A DNA stretch of 19,467 nt from JBHIET01 sp046760785 (lineage in GTDB: Bacteria > Chloroflexota > Anaerolineae > B4-G1). A program made the position numbers and the translations under genes. Of the stretch, positions 7,430 to 14,022 are shown in pieces; the first letter of the stretch is position 1, and every line of letters starts with the position of its first letter. The stretch is from contig JBHIET010000066.1 of assembly GCA_046760785.1 (NCBI GenBank), positions 1 through 19,467 of the forward strand. The letters run 5' to 3'. Below the pieces are notes generated by a model that ran no database searches, was not told where the DNA came from, and worked only from the letters and a program-made list of their open reading frames with translations.

Positions 7430-7983
7430 TCGTCTGCTTTCTGGTCCTGCCCCGGCGCCAACGTCACCTCGTCCACCTGGCGCAGCCAGTCTATCACCGC
7501 ATACCGCCGCTCCACCTGCACCGTCACCAGCAATCGCCGGCCGGGGTCGCGCTGCACGGCCTCCAAGACGTGCAGCACCAGTTCCCGGTTCGCCTGCTCG
7601 GAGCGTGAGCAAAGCCGCGCCCATGCTCGATGCCAGCGGTCGGCCGGGGCCGAGTTGACCCAGCGCGGCCCGGCCCCCAGCAGCAGCGCTAGCCGCAGCG
7701 GAGAGGGCGGCCCGCGCCACCGGTTGCCCACCGGGACGACGATGACGCCCAGTTCGCGACACAGCGGCACCAGGCACTCCCGGTACTCCGGCGGGAACGT
7801 CCCCAGGCGGCCCGCCTCCCAGTCGGCGCGGTTGACCTCGGCGCATAGGATGTCCGGCGCGAAGCCGCGCACCAGCGCCTCCAGGTGGCGCAGGCTGTAA
7901 TGCGGCGCCCGCCGATGCCACGCTCCCACGGTGCCCAGCACACCAACTGTTGTCTTCTCGCAGAGAAAACCGTGGGCCTCCAC
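7426..7983 (-). CDS. Uncharacterised TraB/ChaN-like protein
   Basis: A 185-residue protein with the pattern VGVLGTVGAWHRRAPHYSLRHL near the N-terminus, then FAPDILCAEVNRADWE at 41-56 and LGVIVVPVG at 78-86. A strand with a Gly-Thr and His, then a helix, then 'PD-x-x-x-x-E' resembles the TraB/ChaN/EreA-type alpha/beta fold, but this is a pattern-level guess. The GTG at 7983 is used because a stop lies in frame at 7996-7998 and the first beta strand begins soon after; no strong ribosome-binding site is seen, so a later GTG near 7941 is possible. Its stop overlaps the HAD start (ATGA). It follows a glyoxalase fragment by 12 bases. Confidence 0.7.
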   Translation of the reverse strand: MEAHGFLCEKTTVGVLGTVGAWHRRAPHYSLRHLEALVRGFAPDILCAEVNRADWEAGRLGTFPPEYRECLVPLCRELGVIVVPVGNRWRGPPSPLRLALLLGAGPRWVNSAPADRWHRAWARLCSRSEQANRELVLHVLEAVQRDPGRRLLVTVQVERRYAVIDWLRQVDEVTLAPGQDQKADE

Positions 7984-7995
7984 AGGACGAATGGG

Positions 7996-8130
7996 TCACC
8001 CTGACGCGCAGGTAGCGAAGTACCTGTGCCAATCTATCTGCTTCGACAACCCCAAGACGTGCTCGTAAAAGTCTACCGCCCGCTCCAGGTCCGAGACGGT
8101 GAAGGTGACGTCCCACACCCGCAGGATCAT
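7996..8130 (-). pseudogene. 5' fragment of a glyoxalase/bleomycin-resistance (VOC) gene
   Basis: The 44-residue frame starts with a convincing VOC first module: VWDVTFTVSDLERAVDFYEHVLGL. It then runs into WHRYFATCASG and stops. VOC proteins are about 115-130 residues, so two thirds of the domain are gone. The ATG has GGAG at a good distance and lies 13 bases after the methyltransferase-like gene, so the 5' end still looks like a normal operon start. The sequence after the stop is already the next gene, which suggests a deletion or recombination junction. A functional short peptide is unlikely. Confidence 0.7.
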
Positions 8131-8143
8131 TCTCTTGTCTCCA

Positions 8144-8602
8144 TCACCACAACGGTGGGAATAGAAACGACGTTTGAGCGGCATAGTCCTCCCACTCTCG
8201 ACCCAATGTTCGGGCCAGCGCCTTCTCCTCCAGGCTGGCCCGATAGGCCACGGCAGGGACGAAGAGCAGGAAGACCCCAACCAAGCCCCAGAGACTCCGC
8301 AGCCCTAAGACGAGGCCCAGGGTAGAGACGACCATACCCAGGTAGAGCGGGTGACGGACAAAGCGATACGGCCCACTATTGACCAGCCTATCGGTCACCG
8401 GCTCTATGTCGCCAAAGAACGCCCCCTTGAGGTGAGCCAGCGCCCAGATGAACACCGCCATTCCAGTGAGGAAGGTCAGCAAACCCAGGGGCTTCGCCAC
8501 ACTCTTCGGTATCGACAGATGAGGTTCCGCCAACATGCTCACGCCCAGCACTATCAGGAACGACAGCACGTGCAACAGGGCCGCCAGGTTTCCTCGCTTC
8601 AT
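8144..8602 (-). CDS. Isoprenylcysteine carboxyl methyltransferase (ICMT/PEMT)-family membrane protein
   Basis: A 152-residue membrane protein with about four hydrophobic helices (8-25, 38-58, 87-101 and 104-121). The family signature GPYRFVRHPLYLG occupies 77-89 (R80, H84, P85), and the C-terminal cofactor-binding part has LEEKALARTLGREWEDYAAQTSFLFP (124-149) with E125, E126 and Y140. Family members use S-adenosylmethionine to methylate lipid-linked or small hydrophobic substrates; the substrate cannot be told. It is the first gene of the long minus-strand train, with an ATG after GGAG and a probable promoter 60 bases upstream. Confidence 0.9.
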   Translation of the reverse strand: MKRGNLAALLHVLSFLIVLGVSMLAEPHLSIPKSVAKPLGLLTFLTGMAVFIWALAHLKGAFFGDIEPVTDRLVNSGPYRFVRHPLYLGMVVSTLGLVLGLRSLWGLVGVFLLFVPAVAYRASLEEKALARTLGREWEDYAAQTSFLFPPLW

Positions 8603-8659
8603 CTCAACCGCTCCATACTGTTCTTTGTAGTCTGTCCCTTTATGAGCTCATCAACTCAC

Positions 8660-8688
8660 AGTATAGCACGAAAGACCACGCCTTGCAT
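8660..8688 (-). promoter_or_regulatory. Probable promoter for the long minus-strand gene train
   Basis: On the minus strand an extended -10 (TGC-TATACT, -10 hexamer at 8660-8665) is followed 17 bases upstream by a weak -35 (ATGCAA, 8683-8688). The stretch CGTGCTATACTG is the same as at the PLP-enzyme promoter. It lies about 58 bases before the ICMT-like start. The -35 is poor, so confidence is moderate. Confidence 0.5.
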
Positions 8689-8720
8689 CCGTGAGACCTC
8701 GGCTTTGGCATAAGTGAGAT

Positions 8721-8738
8721 ATTGTGGAGATCCACAAT
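8721..8738. promoter_or_regulatory. Perfect palindromic operator-like site
   Basis: ATTGTGGA and TCCACAAT form 8-base perfect arms around a GA centre. The site lies in the divergent intergenic region, ending 10 bases before the -35 of the kinase promoter and about 32 bases upstream of the opposite -35. Size and position suit a dimeric transcription factor that could act on one or both promoters. The binding protein is unknown. Confidence 0.6.
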
Positions 8739-8748
8739 GGGCGGAGTG

Positions 8749-8777
8749 TTGATACACCGGCCAGAGTATGCTATACT
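8749..8777 (+). promoter_or_regulatory. Sigma70-like promoter of the triple-GAF histidine kinase
   Basis: TTGATA (8749-8754), a 17-base spacer and TATACT (8772-8777), with an upstream TG extending the -10. The predicted start near 8784 leaves a leader of about 14 bases containing AGGAGGG before the ATG at 8798. Confidence 0.8.
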
Positions 8778-8797
8778 GAGGGCAGAGGAGGGAACCG

Positions 8798-11044
8798 ATG
8801 GATAAGATAGAACAGGCCGGGAAGTCATCGGAAGCCAAACTGACCGCTCTCTACCGGCTGGGACGAGAGCTGATTCTGCTGCGGGATGAGCGTCAGATTG
8901 CAGCGGCAGTCCTTGAGATCGCCGAGGAGGTGCTGGACTTCCAGGACAGCGATTTCTTCCTGCTGGACGAGGTGCGCCGGGAACTGTACGTGGCGGCCCG
9001 CCGGGGGGAATTGGAGCAGGCTGGTGACCTGCGATTGCCACTGGAAGGAGAGCGGGGCATCACCGTCGTCGCGGCCCGCACCGGCCGGCCCGTGTACGCG
9101 CCCGACGTGCGCAACGACCCCCGCTACGTAGACACCGGCTTCGCCGCTACGTCGGAACTGGCCGTCCCGGTGCAGATCGAGGAGCGGGTGCTGGGGGTGA
9201 TCAACGTCGAGAGCCGTGATCCGGACGCCTATACCCCCGCCGATGTTCAATTGCTCTCCACATTGGCCTCGCAAGCTGCACTGGCCCTGGAGAACGCTCG
9301 CCTCTATGCTCAAGAGCGCCGTCGGGCCGATGAACTGGCCGTGATTAACCAGGCGGCCCGCCGCGTCAGCGGTAGTCTCGACTTGCGCGAGACACTAGAC
9401 GGTATCGTGGAAGCCGCTGCGGAACTGGTCCCTTGCGTGCTGGCCGAGATCAGCCTATGGGACGAGGCACGGCAGATATTGACTCTACAGGCCCTCCGCT
9501 GCGAGCCAGAGCGTACATACCCGATAGGGAGGACCTTTCCTCCAGGGAAGGGATACACCGGCTGGGTCGTGCGCAACAGGCGACCGCTGTTGGTGTCGAA
9601 TGTGGACGGTCGTCAGGACATCCGGCCCGACCTTTTGCCAGGCGAACTCCCTTTCAAAGCCTACGTCGGTCTGCCGCTCCTGGCGGGCGACGAACTCATC
9701 GGCACGCTGGTGCTGATCCACGACCGGCCTGACTCCTTCGATGAGGATGATCTACGGCTGTTGGAGGGTCTGGCCGGTCAGGCAGCCGTTGCCGTCCGCA
9801 ATGCCCGGTTGTTCGAGGAAACCCGGCGTAAAGCCCGCGAGCTGACCGCCCTCAACGCCGTCGCCGCCGCCATCAACCAGGCGCTGGACCTGGGGACACT
9901 CCTGGCCGACGCGGTGGAACGGGTGATCCAGGTCGTCCGCGCCGACGGTGGGGGCATCCGCCTGCTTGACCCTGCCAGCGAACGTCTGATCCTCTCCTTC
10001 AGCCGGGGAATCTCTGCGGAGTACGTTGCCACGGTCCGCGACTTACGCCTGGGAGAAGGAATCGTGGGCGACGTGGCCCTGACCGGCAAACCGGCACTGG
10101 TGGCCGACATGCAGGAGGACGCACGGGTACAACCCCGCGTCTTGGTTGCGCTGAGAGAGGAGGGACTGCGGTCGTTTGCGGTCGTGCCCCTGCGATCACG
10201 ACAGGAGGCAGTCGGTACGCTAGGAGTCGTCTCCTACGCACCAGGGGCCTTTGGGGCGGCGGACATGGAGTTGCTGACGGCCATCGGCCACCAACTGGGC
10301 GTGGCCATCGAGAACGGTCGGCTGCGACAGCAGGCGTTGGAGGCAGAGCGGTTGGCTGCCGTGGGCCGGGTGGCGACCAGCGTGGCCCACGACCTGCGCA
10401 GCCCGCTGGGCGGCATCATCCGCAGCGCCGAGTTTCTGGCCCGCCCCGAACTCTCTGACAGCACGCGCCAGAAACTGAGCCGTGCCGTCGTCGCCCTGGC
10501 CCACAGGTTGATTAACACCACCCAGGAGATCCTGGACTACACCCGGGGCGGTCACATGACCCTGCGCCTGACCCCGTGCAACCTGTCCACTTTTCTGGAC
10601 GAGGTCATCGAGGTTCTGAAGGTGGACTTCAGCGACCGGGGAATCGAGGTGGTGACGGAGTGGGGCTATACCGGAGAACTGCGGATGGATACCGACCGAA
10701 TGGCCCAGGTGGTATACAACATCGCCGCCAATGCACGGGATGCTATGCCCGAGGGAGGGCGGCTGACCATTGCCACACATCGGGCCGATGATTGGGTCGA
10801 GATGCGCTTCACCGACACTGGCCCGGGGGTGCCATCAGAACTGACGGAGCACATCTTCGAGCCTTTCTTTTCCTATGGCAAGCGGGAAGGAGCAGGGCTG
10901 GGATTGGCCATCGCCAAGCGTATCGTCAGGGAGCACGGTGGGGAGATTGAGGTCGAAAGCCACGCCAAGGGTGGGGCGACCTTCGTGGTGCGGCTGCCAC
11001 CGGGAGAACAGGAAAGACGTGCGCATTGGCAGGCGGAAGGTTGA
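8798..11044 (+). CDS. Cytoplasmic sensor histidine kinase with three GAF domains
   Basis: A 748-residue protein with no membrane segment. Three consecutive GAF sensor domains occupy about 25-168, 192-335 and 352-505, joined by helical linkers ending in the repeated pattern ALENARL/AVRNARL/AIENGRL. The HisKA domain has VATSVAHDLRSPLGG with the phospho-accepting H531. The ATPase domain shows the N box around N641-N645 (YNIAANARDAM), the G1 box DTGPGVP (D673), the F box FEPFF and the G2 box GAGLGLAIAKRI. It should autophosphorylate on H531 in response to a soluble ligand, redox state or other GAF-bound signal. No receiver gene is adjacent on the same strand; the NarL-type regulator 0.7 kb away is a possible partner. 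AGGAGGG precedes the ATG. Confidence 0.95.
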   Translation: MDKIEQAGKSSEAKLTALYRLGRELILLRDERQIAAAVLEIAEEVLDFQDSDFFLLDEVRRELYVAARRGELEQAGDLRLPLEGERGITVVAARTGRPVYAPDVRNDPRYVDTGFAATSELAVPVQIEERVLGVINVESRDPDAYTPADVQLLSTLASQAALALENARLYAQERRRADELAVINQAARRVSGSLDLRETLDGIVEAAAELVPCVLAEISLWDEARQILTLQALRCEPERTYPIGRTFPPGKGYTGWVVRNRRPLLVSNVDGRQDIRPDLLPGELPFKAYVGLPLLAGDELIGTLVLIHDRPDSFDEDDLRLLEGLAGQAAVAVRNARLFEETRRKARELTALNAVAAAINQALDLGTLLADAVERVIQVVRADGGGIRLLDPASERLILSFSRGISAEYVATVRDLRLGEGIVGDVALTGKPALVADMQEDARVQPRVLVALREEGLRSFAVVPLRSRQEAVGTLGVVSYAPGAFGAADMELLTAIGHQLGVAIENGRLRQQALEAERLAAVGRVATSVAHDLRSPLGGIIRSAEFLARPELSDSTRQKLSRAVVALAHRLINTTQEILDYTRGGHMTLRLTPCNLSTFLDEVIEVLKVDFSDRGIEVVTEWGYTGELRMDTDRMAQVVYNIAANARDAMPEGGRLTIATHRADDWVEMRFTDTGPGVPSELTEHIFEPFFSYGKREGAGLGLAIAKRIVREHGGEIEVESHAKGGATFVVRLPPGEQERRAHWQAEG

Positions 11045-11069
11045 CGGCGATGCAGACTTGCTGTATCAT
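11041..11069 (+). promoter_or_regulatory. Promoter of the toxin-antitoxin pair, overlapping the kinase stop codon
   Basis: TTGACG (11041-11046), a 17-base spacer and TATCAT (11064-11069). The -35 contains the TGA stop codon of the kinase. The predicted start is near 11076, about 50 bases before the antitoxin ATG. Confidence 0.7.
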
Positions 11070-11080
11070 AATCAAGCCGG

Positions 11081-11092
11081 CTCGGCGCCGAG
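11081..11092. promoter_or_regulatory. 12-base perfect palindrome, probable toxin-antitoxin operator
   Basis: CTCGGCGCCGAG is self-complementary and lies just after the predicted transcription start of the toxin-antitoxin operon. Type II pairs usually repress themselves through such palindromes bound by the antitoxin or the complex. The assignment rests on position and symmetry only. Confidence 0.5.
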
Positions 11093-11126
11093 TAGTTCGG
11101 TGACGGAACAGTCGGGGGAGGTTGAT

Positions 11127-11348
11127 ATGGGTACTTTGGAACTGCTACAAACGGCTCAATTCCTGGTAGACGCCGATGGCAACAGGAAAGCGGTGGTGCT
11201 AGATTATGTGCTCTGGGAAGAACTGTTGACCCTGCTGGAGGATTTAGAGGACGCCGAGGAAATCCGCCGTCTCCGCAAAGCCGGAGAGGAATCAATACCC
11301 TGGGAACAGGCCAAAACCGAGCTACGCGGTGAGGGGGTAGATGTATAA
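11127..11348 (+). CDS. Putative type II antitoxin
   Basis: A 73-residue acidic protein. The N-terminal part (TAQFLVDADGNRKAVVLDYVLWEELL) is a short beta-rich segment followed by a helix, as in small antitoxins partnered with RelE/ParE toxins. The rest (LLEDLEDAEEIRRLRKAGEESIPWEQAKTEL) is a charged helix expected to wrap the toxin. The exact DNA-binding family (Phd/YefM-like or other) is not clear. The frame is open further upstream, but the ATG at 11127 has GGGGGAGG five bases before it and follows the promoter. It overlaps the toxin gene by 8 bases, the usual antitoxin-toxin order. Confidence 0.85.
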   Translation: MGTLELLQTAQFLVDADGNRKAVVLDYVLWEELLTLLEDLEDAEEIRRLRKAGEESIPWEQAKTELRGEGVDV

Positions 11349-11592
11349 CGTTCGCATCTCACGGCGAGCGATCAAAGACATCGCCAACTTGCCCAGGGGC
11401 TATGCCCGCCTGGTAAGCCAGCATATTGACGGCCTGGAGGAAAATCCCCGCCCATCCGACGCCAAGAAACTCCGAGGTACCACAGACTACAGTCTGCGTG
11501 TGGGAGTGTACCGCATTCTCTATGACATAGACGATGAAACTCGCATTGTCACTGTCTATCGTGTGAAACACCGGCGCGAAGCCTACCGCTGA
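11341..11592 (+). CDS. RelE/ParE-family toxin
   Basis: An 83-residue basic protein with the family layout: an N-terminal strand (YNVRISRRA), two helices (AIKDIANLP and LVSQHIDGLEENP), then the sheet with KKLRG, YSLRVGVYRILYDI, and a terminal VYRVKHRREAYR. The conserved RVGxYRILY block and the C-terminal HRxxxYR are the signature of RelE/ParE toxins. RelE-type members cut ribosome-bound mRNA and ParE-type members poison gyrase; the sequence alone does not settle which. It begins inside the antitoxin gene, so translation is coupled. Confidence 0.92.
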   Translation: MYNVRISRRAIKDIANLPRGYARLVSQHIDGLEENPRPSDAKKLRGTTDYSLRVGVYRILYDIDDETRIVTVYRVKHRREAYR

Positions 11593-11615
11593 TTGGTATC
11601 GCCGCAACATTCCCC

Positions 11616-11631
11616 GCGGCATCTGTGCCGC
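11616..11631. terminator. Short hairpin after the toxin gene, weak terminator candidate
   Basis: GCGGCA and TGCCGC form a 6-base stem with a TCTG loop, 24 bases after the toxin stop. There is no T-run on either strand, so it is at best a weak, possibly bidirectional, end signal between the converging toxin-antitoxin and response-regulator genes. Confidence 0.3.
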
Positions 11632-11716
11632 AGCTGCGATTTCCATATCGTGCCGCCCCATGAGGGAAACCTTTCACCACGCTATGCCAGGAGAAAAGGG
11701 CGATTGACCATTGCGG

Positions 11717-12376
11717 TTAGGCCGGATTCTCCTCCGGTGAGATCCACCCCTGCTGCATAGCGTGTACCACCGCTTCGGTGCGGGAGCCGACCCCCAGCTT
11801 GCTGTAGACGTGGGTCAGGTGTGCCTCCACCGTGCGCACGCTGATGTACAGCCGCTGGGCGATGTCGTAGTTGGTCAGCCCTTGCGCTGCCAGTCGCAGC
11901 ACCTCCAACTCTCGGTTTGTCACTGGTTGTGCCAGCTCCTCAGGCGCTCCCTCCCCTGCCAGGTGACGCACCACCACGGCGGCGACCGCCGGTGGGAGAA
12001 CCGACTCGCCCCGCGCCACGGCGCGGATGGCCTCCAGAAGCTCATCCAGGCCCACCGTCTTGGGCAGGTAGCCCACCGCGCCCGCCTCCAGCAATTGGAT
12101 GATGTACCGCTCCTCCTCGTGAGCGGTGAGCACCAGCACCCGGCATCCGGGGCACTCAGCAGCGATTATGCGGGTGGCCTCCAGACCGTTGAGCCGGGGC
12201 ATGGCGATGTCCATCACGATCACGTCGGGCCGCAATTCCCGCGCCAGGGCCACCACTTCCTGCCCGGTGCCCGCCTGCCCCACCACGCGCATATCCGGCT
12301 GGTGATCTACTATCTCGGCCGTCGCTTCTCGCACGACGGCGTGATCCTCCGCCAACAGAACCGTGATGACGTCCAT
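11717..12376 (-). CDS. NarL/LuxR-type response regulator
   Basis: A 219-residue two-domain regulator. The receiver domain (about 5-120) has the acidic pair E10/D11, phospho-acceptor D56 in VIVMDIAMP, T84 in VLVLTA and K106 in YLPKT. The C-terminal LuxR-type helix-turn-helix (about 151-212) shows TNRELEVLRLAAQGLTNYDIAQRLYISVRTVEAHLTHVYSKLGV. It should bind DNA as a phosphorylated dimer. No histidine kinase is adjacent in the same transcription unit; the triple-GAF kinase at 8798 and the hybrid kinase at 14066 are candidate donors. It lies 81 bases downstream of the PLP-enzyme gene on the same strand and may be read from the same promoter. The start has an AAGGAG site. Confidence 0.95.
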   Translation of the reverse strand: MDVITVLLAEDHAVVREATAEIVDHQPDMRVVGQAGTGQEVVALARELRPDVIVMDIAMPRLNGLEATRIIAAECPGCRVLVLTAHEEERYIIQLLEAGAVGYLPKTVGLDELLEAIRAVARGESVLPPAVAAVVVRHLAGEGAPEELAQPVTNRELEVLRLAAQGLTNYDIAQRLYISVRTVEAHLTHVYSKLGVGSRTEAVVHAMQQGWISPEENPA

Positions 12377-12407
12377 TACCTGCCACTCCTTACCCAGGCA
12401 CCGTAGC

Positions 12408-12455
12408 CGTCACCCTGGGCCGCGCTCCCTTGCCCGCTGAATCGCGTGGGTGACG
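12408..12455. repeat. 8-base inverted repeat between PLP-enzyme and regulator genes
   Basis: CGTCACCC (12408-12415) is the reverse complement of GGGTGACG (12448-12455), with 32 bases between. An overlapping pair, CCCAGG and CCTGGG, lies nearby at about 12393-12419. The site could be a processing or attenuation hairpin or a binding site in front of the regulator. There is no T-run. Confidence 0.35.
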
Positions 12456-12457
12456 CC

Positions 12458-13663
12458 TCAGCCTAGCGTATCCAGCGCCTGCTCCAGATCGTCCAGGATG
12501 TCTTCAACCGCCTCGATGCCTACCGATATGCGCACCAACCCGTCGCCGATGCCGATGCATGCCCGCTCCTCCGGGGTCAACGCGCGATGGGAGGAGTGGG
12601 CCGGATAGAGCACCAGCGTGTAGACGTCCCCCAGCGTCGTGGCCGGCTGGCAGAGGCGCAGACGTTCGAAGAAACGGAAGACGTGGGCTTGGTCAGCCCT
12701 GGCCAGGTCGAAAGATACCACGCCTCCGTACCCCTGCCCCTGGAAGAGCCGCCGTGCCAGTTCGTGCTGGGGGTGGGAAGGGAGGCCGGGGTAATTGACT
12801 TGGCTCACCTTGGGGTGGGTCTCCAGCCAGCGGGCCACCGCCAAAGCGTTTTCGCAGTGCTGCCGGAAGCGTAGGGGGAGGGTCTTGATGCCCCGCAGCA
12901 CCAGCCAGGCTTCCTGAGGCCCCAGGTTACCGCCGGTCACTTTGAGCACCTCGAACAGGTCTACCCGCCGAGCCTCAGAAGTGACCACGACTCCACCCAA
13001 AACGTCACCGTGGCCTCCCAGGTATTTGGTGGCACTGTGGACCACTATATCGGCCCCCAGGTTCAGCGGCCGCACCAGGCAGGGAGTGGCAAAGGTGTTA
13101 TCTACCAGCAGAGCGGCCCCATGCCGGTGTGCTACGTCGGCCAGCGTCGGTAGGTCGGCCACCTTGAGCAATGGGTTGGAGATGGTCTCCACCAGCAAAG
13201 CCACCGGCTTCAACTCTGCGCAGGTCGCGTCTACCGCCTCCAGGTCGGCCACGTCCACGAAGCGCGTCGTGACCCCCTGGGAGCGCATAAGCTGATCCAG
13301 CAGGGCGTAGGTCGCGCCGTAGATATCTTGCGCCGCGACGACCGCCGACCCTGTCCGTGCCCCTGTGGCCAGCAGAGCGGCGTGGATAGCCGCCATGCCA
13401 GAAGCAAAAGCCAGAGCGGTCTCCCCCTCTTCCAGTGCAGCTACGGCCTCCTCCAACGCGGAGACGGTAGGGTTGCCGTAGCGGGCGTAGACGTATCCCT
13501 GCCGCGTCCCGGCAAAGACTGCGTCCAGGTCTTCCATCTGTTCGTACTGGTACGTGACGGAGGGGTGAACCGGGGTGACGGTCGGGGTGAAATCGGGGCG
13601 GGAGCTTGGCCGACCTACGTGGACGGCACGCGTGGCCAAGCGATGTGTTGTAGGATCGTTCAT
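12458..13663 (-). CDS. Cys/Met-metabolism PLP-dependent enzyme (cystathionine gamma-synthase/lyase family)
   Basis: A 401-residue fold-type I PLP enzyme. VYARYGNPT (58-66) has the tyrosine and arginine that hold the cofactor phosphate of the neighbouring subunit. LVDNTF (186-191) carries the aspartate that pairs with the pyridine nitrogen. HSATKYLGGHGD (209-220) supplies the Schiff-base lysine K213. The C-terminal block GDGLVRISVGIE is typical. Members carry out gamma- or beta-replacement or elimination on homocysteine, methionine or activated homoserine; sequence reading does not separate synthase, sulfhydrylase and lyase. There are no other sulfur genes next to it. The ATG at 13663 has AGGAGG five bases upstream and a good promoter, and the leader shows no SAM-riboswitch-like fold. 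Confidence 0.93.
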   Translation of the reverse strand: MNDPTTHRLATRAVHVGRPSSRPDFTPTVTPVHPSVTYQYEQMEDLDAVFAGTRQGYVYARYGNPTVSALEEAVAALEEGETALAFASGMAAIHAALLATGARTGSAVVAAQDIYGATYALLDQLMRSQGVTTRFVDVADLEAVDATCAELKPVALLVETISNPLLKVADLPTLADVAHRHGAALLVDNTFATPCLVRPLNLGADIVVHSATKYLGGHGDVLGGVVVTSEARRVDLFEVLKVTGGNLGPQEAWLVLRGIKTLPLRFRQHCENALAVARWLETHPKVSQVNYPGLPSHPQHELARRLFQGQGYGGVVSFDLARADQAHVFRFFERLRLCQPATTLGDVYTLVLYPAHSSHRALTPEERACIGIGDGLVRISVGIEAVEDILDDLEQALDTLG

Positions 13664-13732
13664 TGCGACCTCCTGTGGTCTGAGATGCGAAGTGGACGAA
13701 GCTTTCCGCTACACCTGGATGAGTCTGGTTTC

Positions 13733-13761
13733 AGTATAGCACGATCTGGTGTCGGAGACAA
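13733..13761 (-). promoter_or_regulatory. Sigma70-like promoter of the PLP-enzyme gene
   Basis: On the minus strand, TTGTCT (13756-13761), a 17-base spacer and an extended -10, TGC-TATACT (hexamer 13733-13738). The predicted start is near 13726, giving a leader of about 63 bases. The -35 is only 8 bases from the target duplication of the inserted element. Confidence 0.75.
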
Positions 13762-13769
13762 CAGAGAGG

Positions 13770-13990
13770 GGCTGATGGCTAGGGCAATCGCATTTTCTTT
13801 ACGACGCTCTCCGCCCACGTCCGTTCGGCTGAGGGCTTCGACCGAGCTCAGCCGAGGGCCTCACGACGAAGCCTCGGGGGCGGCACAGGCAGAAAGTCCC
13901 GTCATAGGATACTGCGTTCACGCTATGAGACGCCTCCGGGACGGAGGCTTTGAGCACAAGAAAAGAATGCGATTGCCCTGGCTGATGGCT
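13770..13990. mobile_element. Non-autonomous miniature transposable element (MITE) with 11-base target duplication
   Basis: The element proper is 13781-13979 (199 bases). Its ends, AGGGCAATCGCATT, are perfect 14-base inverted repeats and continue with 17 of 20 matches. Both sides are flanked by the same 11 bases, GGCTGATGGCT (13770-13780 and 13980-13990), the expected target-site duplication. No transposase-sized frame lies inside. The interior holds a REP-like repeat (about 13824-13875) and a hairpin GCCTCC/GGAGGC (13932-13948). An 11-base duplication suits some IS4-family groups, but the family assignment is open. It sits exactly between the divergent promoters of the PLP enzyme and the hybrid kinase. 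It accounts for most of the 400-base gap between these genes. Confidence 0.85.
13824..13875. repeat. REP-like palindromic repeat inside the MITE
   Basis: GGCTGAGGGCTTCG on the left and CGAAGCCTCGG on the right are imperfect inverted arms around GAGCTCAGCCGAGGGCC. The core ACGAAGCCT is shared with the repeat at 4375-4427. The CTTCGAC...GAGCTCAG pattern is like widespread interspersed repeats of environmental bacteria. Confidence 0.5.
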
Positions 13991-13993
13991 GGC

Positions 13994-14022
13994 TTGCACT
14001 CCTGTGCTCTGTGCTCTATAAT
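13994..14022 (+). promoter_or_regulatory. Sigma70-like promoter of the receiver-kinase gene
   Basis: TTGCAC (13994-13999), a 17-base spacer and a consensus TATAAT (14017-14022). The -35 begins 3 bases after the right target duplication of the MITE. Transcription would begin near 14029, after the open upstream frame, which argues that coding starts at 14057 or 14066. Confidence 0.8.

Noticed and set aside
7430..8116. N-terminal extension of the HAD hydrolase frame
   Set aside because: It is an Arg/Gly/Ala-rich shadow of the TraB/ChaN-like gene. The HAD fold starts at the ATGA-overlap start.
11616..11631. Strong intrinsic terminator after the toxin gene
   Set aside because: The hairpin is real but has no T-run on either strand, so it is listed only as a weak candidate.
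13664..13726. SAM or other riboswitch in the PLP-enzyme leader
   Set aside because: The leader is only about 63 bases, with no conserved riboswitch core and no terminator hairpin.
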